Below are positions 59,473 to 64,000 of a stretch of 64,000 bases of DNA, piece by piece. How positions within the stretch are numbered: position 1 is the first letter of the stretch; every line of letters starts with the position of its first letter. Below the pieces are notes generated by a model. It saw nothing but the letters and a program-made list of their open reading frames with translations, searched no databases and had not been told where the DNA came from. The stretch comes from Echeneis naucrates (lineage: Eukaryota; Chordata; Actinopteri; Carangiformes; Echeneidae): positions 10,080,693 to 10,144,692 of the forward strand of contig NC_042524.1 of the NCBI RefSeq assembly GCF_900963305.1. The letters run 5' to 3'. The translations under genes were made by a program, and so were the position numbers.

Positions 59473-62400
59473 GGTAACCAGGCCAATGAAATTATTACTA
59501 ATATTTTAAAGTGGTTTAGCTTCAGTGATATTCTCGGGGACTTCACACAGTAGCACTTCTGTGATCAGGCAGGTTTTGGCAGCACTCAGAACCCATCTCA
59601 CCGTCAGTGTTTCCTACAAAACAAAATACAGCTACGGTTTGAGAAGTGTGAATCATTATGCAGCTTGTGTCGATTAAAAAGAAGCAGGTTTGTCTTGCCA
59701 TCCAGTTGTGGATTTCACAGAACATTTTTTGCTTTTATTTAATCAATGCAGCTGTCAATTCTCTTATCAAGAGATGTGGGTAAATGTTGAAATGGATGTA
59801 ACAGCAGCACAAGTAGAGCACAGTTAGTCAAAGAGTTTGTCTTTTAGTGCGTGTTGATTCACTTTAAGCCGTGCTATGCCAAGTCAAGTGTCCCTGCTCC
59901 CGTCCCTCCCCCCCTCAGCTGGTTCCTCAGGCATAAACTCGTGTGTCTGTGCTAAAGGTTTGGTTATAAAAATCTCTGTAGTCATCTGTGGTTTGAAAGT
60001 TAATTTAAGCCAGTCCTTCTTTCAACTTTCAGCCTTAACGTGCTGCTTTCAGTCATTTTGGAGCTGCATGAAGTCACAGAACCAAACCCATCTTGCTTCT
60101 TTTTAAAATGTGGTTTTTATGTGCAACATTGACAAAGTATAGCTGTACTGTTGCATATTTTTGCATTCAAATTCTCATTTGTAAGATATAACTATGCTTT
60201 AAAATGTGTAACCTTGACCCAAAGTGTCTTTTGAGGCTTATAATCTGTTCTCTTATTGTGCAACTGGTGACTGTGTGTTGGACTGTTGCAAAGTCTGCCA
60301 AGACTGATCTGACCAACTAGCAGCACTGTGGCTGAATGCAACCAAACAAAGAATCAAAACTGATGCTGACGCACCACTTTTGCTATGCAGCTGATTTTAA
60401 AAAAGAACGAAACACAAAAAATCTGAAGCCTGAGATGATTGTCACATCAGAAGTGTCTTATTAGAAAGCCAGTTCTGCCCATTACCCAGTGATAAGCATT
60501 GTTTGTGTTTTTATTGTTGTTGTCATATTATTATTTATTTGATTAATTTATTCATGACTAACGTATCCCCGTCAGTATAACTTTACCGTGATGTGGATTG
60601 ATACTTTCATTACATTTCCAGTACTAACATTCAAAGAATGTAGTCAATATTGAATATTGTAAGTAAGCATACTAAAGTCAAAATTGTATTTTTAGGACTA
60701 AGCTTTGTTTCTGGAAACAGATTAACTGAACCCATTTCTTTTGGATAAAGAGTATATTTTAATTATGCAACATCCTGAGGAGTGCGTTTTTAGATTTTAG
60801 AGATGTTGGGTGGTATCCATTTCACAGTTTACATGATTATGTAGTATCAATACGAAGGAAGCTTATGTTTTTGCGCGTTCATGTAAATTTGCAGAAATAG
60901 AGAGAATCTAAAACTTAATAGGTGGTTTATTTAATGTCAACCTCCATTTCACCTTTTCAACATGCAACTCATTAAAGCTGCAATATAGGGCGTTAAAGAC
61001 AAGTGGCTGTTTTCTACTGTCCCTGATGATTAAGTCTGAGCACCTTGCGATTGTAACCAAGATATATATATATATTTTTTACGTCAAACAGTTCCATTGT
61101 TACCAACTGTAGAAAGTAACAGCACCAACAGCATCAGTTAATAAATGTTCAATCAGAAAGCCAACATGCTTATGTTGTTGACAAACTTTACCAGATAATG
61201 CCATATTCTTCCTTAGGAGCACTTGTAATCTTGATTTACTCTCTTATGTTTGCAATGTTTTTGAAAGTTTTTTTATATATTCATATTGTTATTTATCTTG
61301 TTCTGTTAGCTTCTAGGAAGCTATAGATCTATAGTCCTTGTTGATTTTTATTTGCAGTGGAAAAAGCAGTGTGTGATTTTTATTATTTATGGTCAAATTA
61401 AAGATGAAAGGTTAAACATGTCCCTCTTCATTTTGTTAACTGTTTAGCTTGTCTGGATGCTGACGCAACCAAATCCTTTTCCACTGAGCAGCACACGTGA
61501 TGTACAGTGCCGGTTTTAACTGTTAAGTTCAGAAACTTTTTCCTGTTACTAAAAAAAAAAAAAGATGCCTGATCTTTTTGTTTTTGTTTTTTTACAGCTA
61601 TGCACATTTGTCCACTGCATTTGACCACCGTTGGAGACCGGACCTGCTGAAGCTCCTTTGATGAGAGGCCTAAATGGCTTCAACGTCACAGCCGCTAAGA
61701 AAAGGTTTCACTTTTGCCTGATATGTCTTTTTTCAGTACTGATACAAACATAAAGAGCACTGCTTCCAAAAACACATGGGCTATCACATCCTAGCATCCT
61801 CCCCACATCAAGGCCATAGCTACTCTTACTGCCGAAATATTGTATTATTTCACCTTGAGTCTACATGACAGCAGTGATCATTCCTAAAATTAGTATGATG
61901 CTCACAATGTTTGTTAACATTTTTAAATAATATGTTTTAAGAATTATGCGATTCATAGTATATTGGGTTTATTATGTTGTCATGACTATCTTAACAGTCA
62001 TATATTCACCATATGTGTAACCCTAACCATATGTATACAGCATTGTTGGTTATGGGGTGAACTCCTACATAACAAATTTGTGTCTTTGTCCCAATTTAAC
62101 AGACTCATTAGTTTCATTAAAACTCATTAATGATAATTAATTGGTAGCAATTTAAAAAATGATGAATTTTGTCATTTTTAAAATAAAATGCCAACATTTT
62201 CACAACGAAAGAAACCAGCTGGTCAGAAGTGTTTGACAGTAAAAATAAATGATTTACCACTGAAACGTAACACATGAGGCACGAGTCCATGTAAGACGGG
62301 ACAAGATGGACATGTGGGACATGTGAAACAAACGGACTTTTAATGGGCGGACAGCAGTGATATCCAGTGAATCCAGGGTCTTCAGAGGTCTCTGATCATT
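59473..62400. other. kctd7 3' UTR or intergenic DNA
   Basis: No gene is recognisable. A/T-rich sequence with poly-A/T runs; ATTAAA at about 61396 and AATAAA at about 62182 are possible distal polyadenylation sites if kctd7 has a long 3' UTR, as it does in mammals. Short open frames here resemble no protein family. Confidence 0.4.
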
Positions 62401-62439
62401 TGATAACCCAGCATCGCGTACTATTCCTTATTTCCCCGC

Positions 62440-62447
62440 CTCCCTCC

Positions 62448-62478
<31 letters not shown>

Positions 62479-62480
62479 CC
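62440..62480. repeat. CCCT/CT microsatellite
   Basis: Polypyrimidine run of CCCT then CT units about 150 bp before the start codon of the rightmost gene. Such GAGA-type tracts are common at vertebrate promoters. Confidence 0.9.
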
Positions 62481-62630
62481 AGTGTTCACCTACGTCTCTC
62501 TCCCAGCTGAGGGGTGGAGGCTGACGGCCGATGAGGATGGAGGAGCTGGGCTATTCTTCGGTCGCTTTTCGCGGAGAGACTTGACGATCCCGGCCTCGGA
62601 CCATCTTCATGGAAATCGAAGCGTCCTAAA

Positions 62631-62669
62631 ATGATCCGGGAAGTGACCACCACCGATCTGCTGCACCAG
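62631..62669 (+). CDS. First coding exon of an unidentified gene (rest beyond window)
   Basis: In a CpG-rich leader, an ATG opens MIREVTTTDLLHQ and is followed at once by a consensus donor (CACCAG|GTAAGA, phase 0). No other exon is found up to 64000, which fits a long first intron. Thirteen residues are too few to name the family; none of the human neighbours of KCTD7, LAT2 or MYL10 that I can recall starts this way. An in-frame check upstream does not give a longer recognisable start. Confidence 0.4.
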
Positions 62670-64000
62670 GTAAGACCTCTCCCTCCCTCTGCTGACAGCC
62701 TGTTTAATTTAACCATCCTATACGGGGGCGGAGAGTTACATAACAGAGCAGAGACACTGAATCAGACATTAATTAGGAGGATAATGAGGTGCAGGGATAA
62801 ACAAAAAAACAACAACAAAAAAAAAAGAAGCTAAGCGCAGATGTGGACATGGATGATCAGGGTAGCTGATCCCGATGGTCTCCAGTGACATGATGGAGGA
62901 AACGGGAAGGTGCTGAAGAAAAAAGCTCTCAGGCTGTAAGAGCCTGCAGGCCCAATCGGCCTCACATCACCGGAGGACCGCGGTGCTGGTCGGGCCACCC
63001 CGGTGTGCATGTAAAAGGCTGATCATGACCTGCAATCAGAGCAGCCTCTTATTATTATCATCTGGATCCCCTTCGTCTCCATGACGACGGGAAATCTCCA
63101 GCCTGTTAGTTTGCTCTCCGCTTCCTGCGGATGCACCTGATCCCAGAAAAAATAAATAAATAAATATATAAATGTATATCATTGCGCTTAGCCTGCTCCA
63201 TAATAAAACCTCACCGTGCTCAGCAGGACTTCTTTACCTGGAACGACACTCATGCCCAAAGACTTAAAACTGTCCTGATTGGATTATTCAGGTTTGCTTC
63301 TATCAAAATAAGTTGTTTTCTGATATAATCAGCTATTGTTTTGAATTATGTATACAACCTCCATAGAGGCGAAATCACAAATTACAGACCTGTTGATAGA
63401 GATTTCTAAAAAGGCACCACATTTCTAAAAGGTTAATAGTTTCAAGCATTTTATATTATAGAGAACCTTATCGTCCTCATCTACATTTTACATTTTACAA
63501 TCTGTTTTTACGCATGTACAGCTGAGTCAAACTGTCAGTTAATGAATGATTGCACCATCATAAATATGTCACCTTAAATGTGAATAAGTAGCTTATTAAT
63601 GGACTTTTGGCCAGTTGACAAGTGGTATCCGTCGTGAACTAAAGACTTTAAACTGGTTTTCACAACCTGGCAACACAAAGGATCTTTTTAATTGCTTAAA
63701 GCTATTAAGAATGGACATAAATATACCTTATCATGAATTGGTATTGCCGCAATGATAAGCAAATTTATTTAACTTCATTTAATCAGACGGCCTCTATAAG
63801 GGTGCGATTTCTTTTTCAAGAGAGACCCTAGAACAACAAACTTTTATAATTCTGCATACAACAAAGGCTAGCAACAACAATCAACAAAAAGATTACTGCA
63901 AACTATTACGAGAATCAAAAATCCTTTGAACAGATTGTCATTAAAAGTTGCATAAACCTGAAACCAAGTTCAGCATGTGCACGAGTTATCGATGGTCAGG
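62670..64000. other. Probable first intron of the rightmost gene
   Basis: GC-rich for about 450 bp, then A/T-rich, with no splice-flanked conserved frame and no recognisable repeat. An ATAAATAAATAAATATATAAAT low-complexity patch lies near 63149-63172. Confidence 0.35.

Overview
This 64-kb window is vertebrate nuclear DNA, most likely from a spiny-rayed (percomorph) teleost. Genes are split into short coding exons with GT/AG introns, several CpG-rich 5' ends are visible, microsatellites are frequent, and fragments of repeat types common in fish genomes lie between exons. There is no bacterial, plasmid or viral organisation, no CRISPR array and no operon. I found no evidence of a new multi-gene system; the interest lies in gene-level details and small DNA structures.

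Layout from left to right: (1) the 3' part of nsd1 (+, 1-8143), a histone H3K36 methyltransferase, with PHD, PWWP, AWS, SET, post-SET and C-terminal PHD exons and a short tail ending in a run of acidic residues; (2) rab24 (-, 13908-17979), an atypical small GTPase of autophagy, convergent with nsd1; (3) pgrmc1 (+, 20857-23346), a membrane heme-binding protein; (4) an intron-containing tRNA-Leu(CAA) gene (-, 24932-25042); (5) cox7b (+, 25326-27003), a subunit of cytochrome c oxidase; (6) pgk1 (+, 28134-37677), the glycolytic phosphoglycerate kinase; (7) a lat2/NTAL-like transmembrane adaptor (-, 38841-43326), built from very small exons that each carry YxN motifs; (8) myl10 (-, 47550-50119), a myosin regulatory light chain; (9) kctd7 (+, 51904-58864), a BTB-domain adaptor; (10) the first exon of an unidentified gene (+, 62631-62669) whose body lies outside the window.

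For nsd1 (within the window), rab24, pgrmc1, cox7b, pgk1, myl10 and kctd7 I joined exons by reading frame. The spliced lengths are exact multiples of three and agree with the vertebrate families (rab24 203, pgrmc1 182, cox7b 78, pgk1 417, myl10 168, kctd7 294 residues). The lat2 gene is resolved at both ends, but two or three middle exons could not be phased.

The genes do not form one pathway. From memory of human gene order, the block joins genes from three places: NSD1-RAB24 (5q35), PGRMC1/COX7B/PGK1 (X chromosome) and LAT2/MYL10/KCTD7 (chromosome 7). Gene-free stretches hold UTRs, introns, simple repeats, LINE 3' tails, one likely MITE and several perfect inverted repeats. The most notable of these is a 17-bp-arm hairpin in the pgk1 3' UTR.
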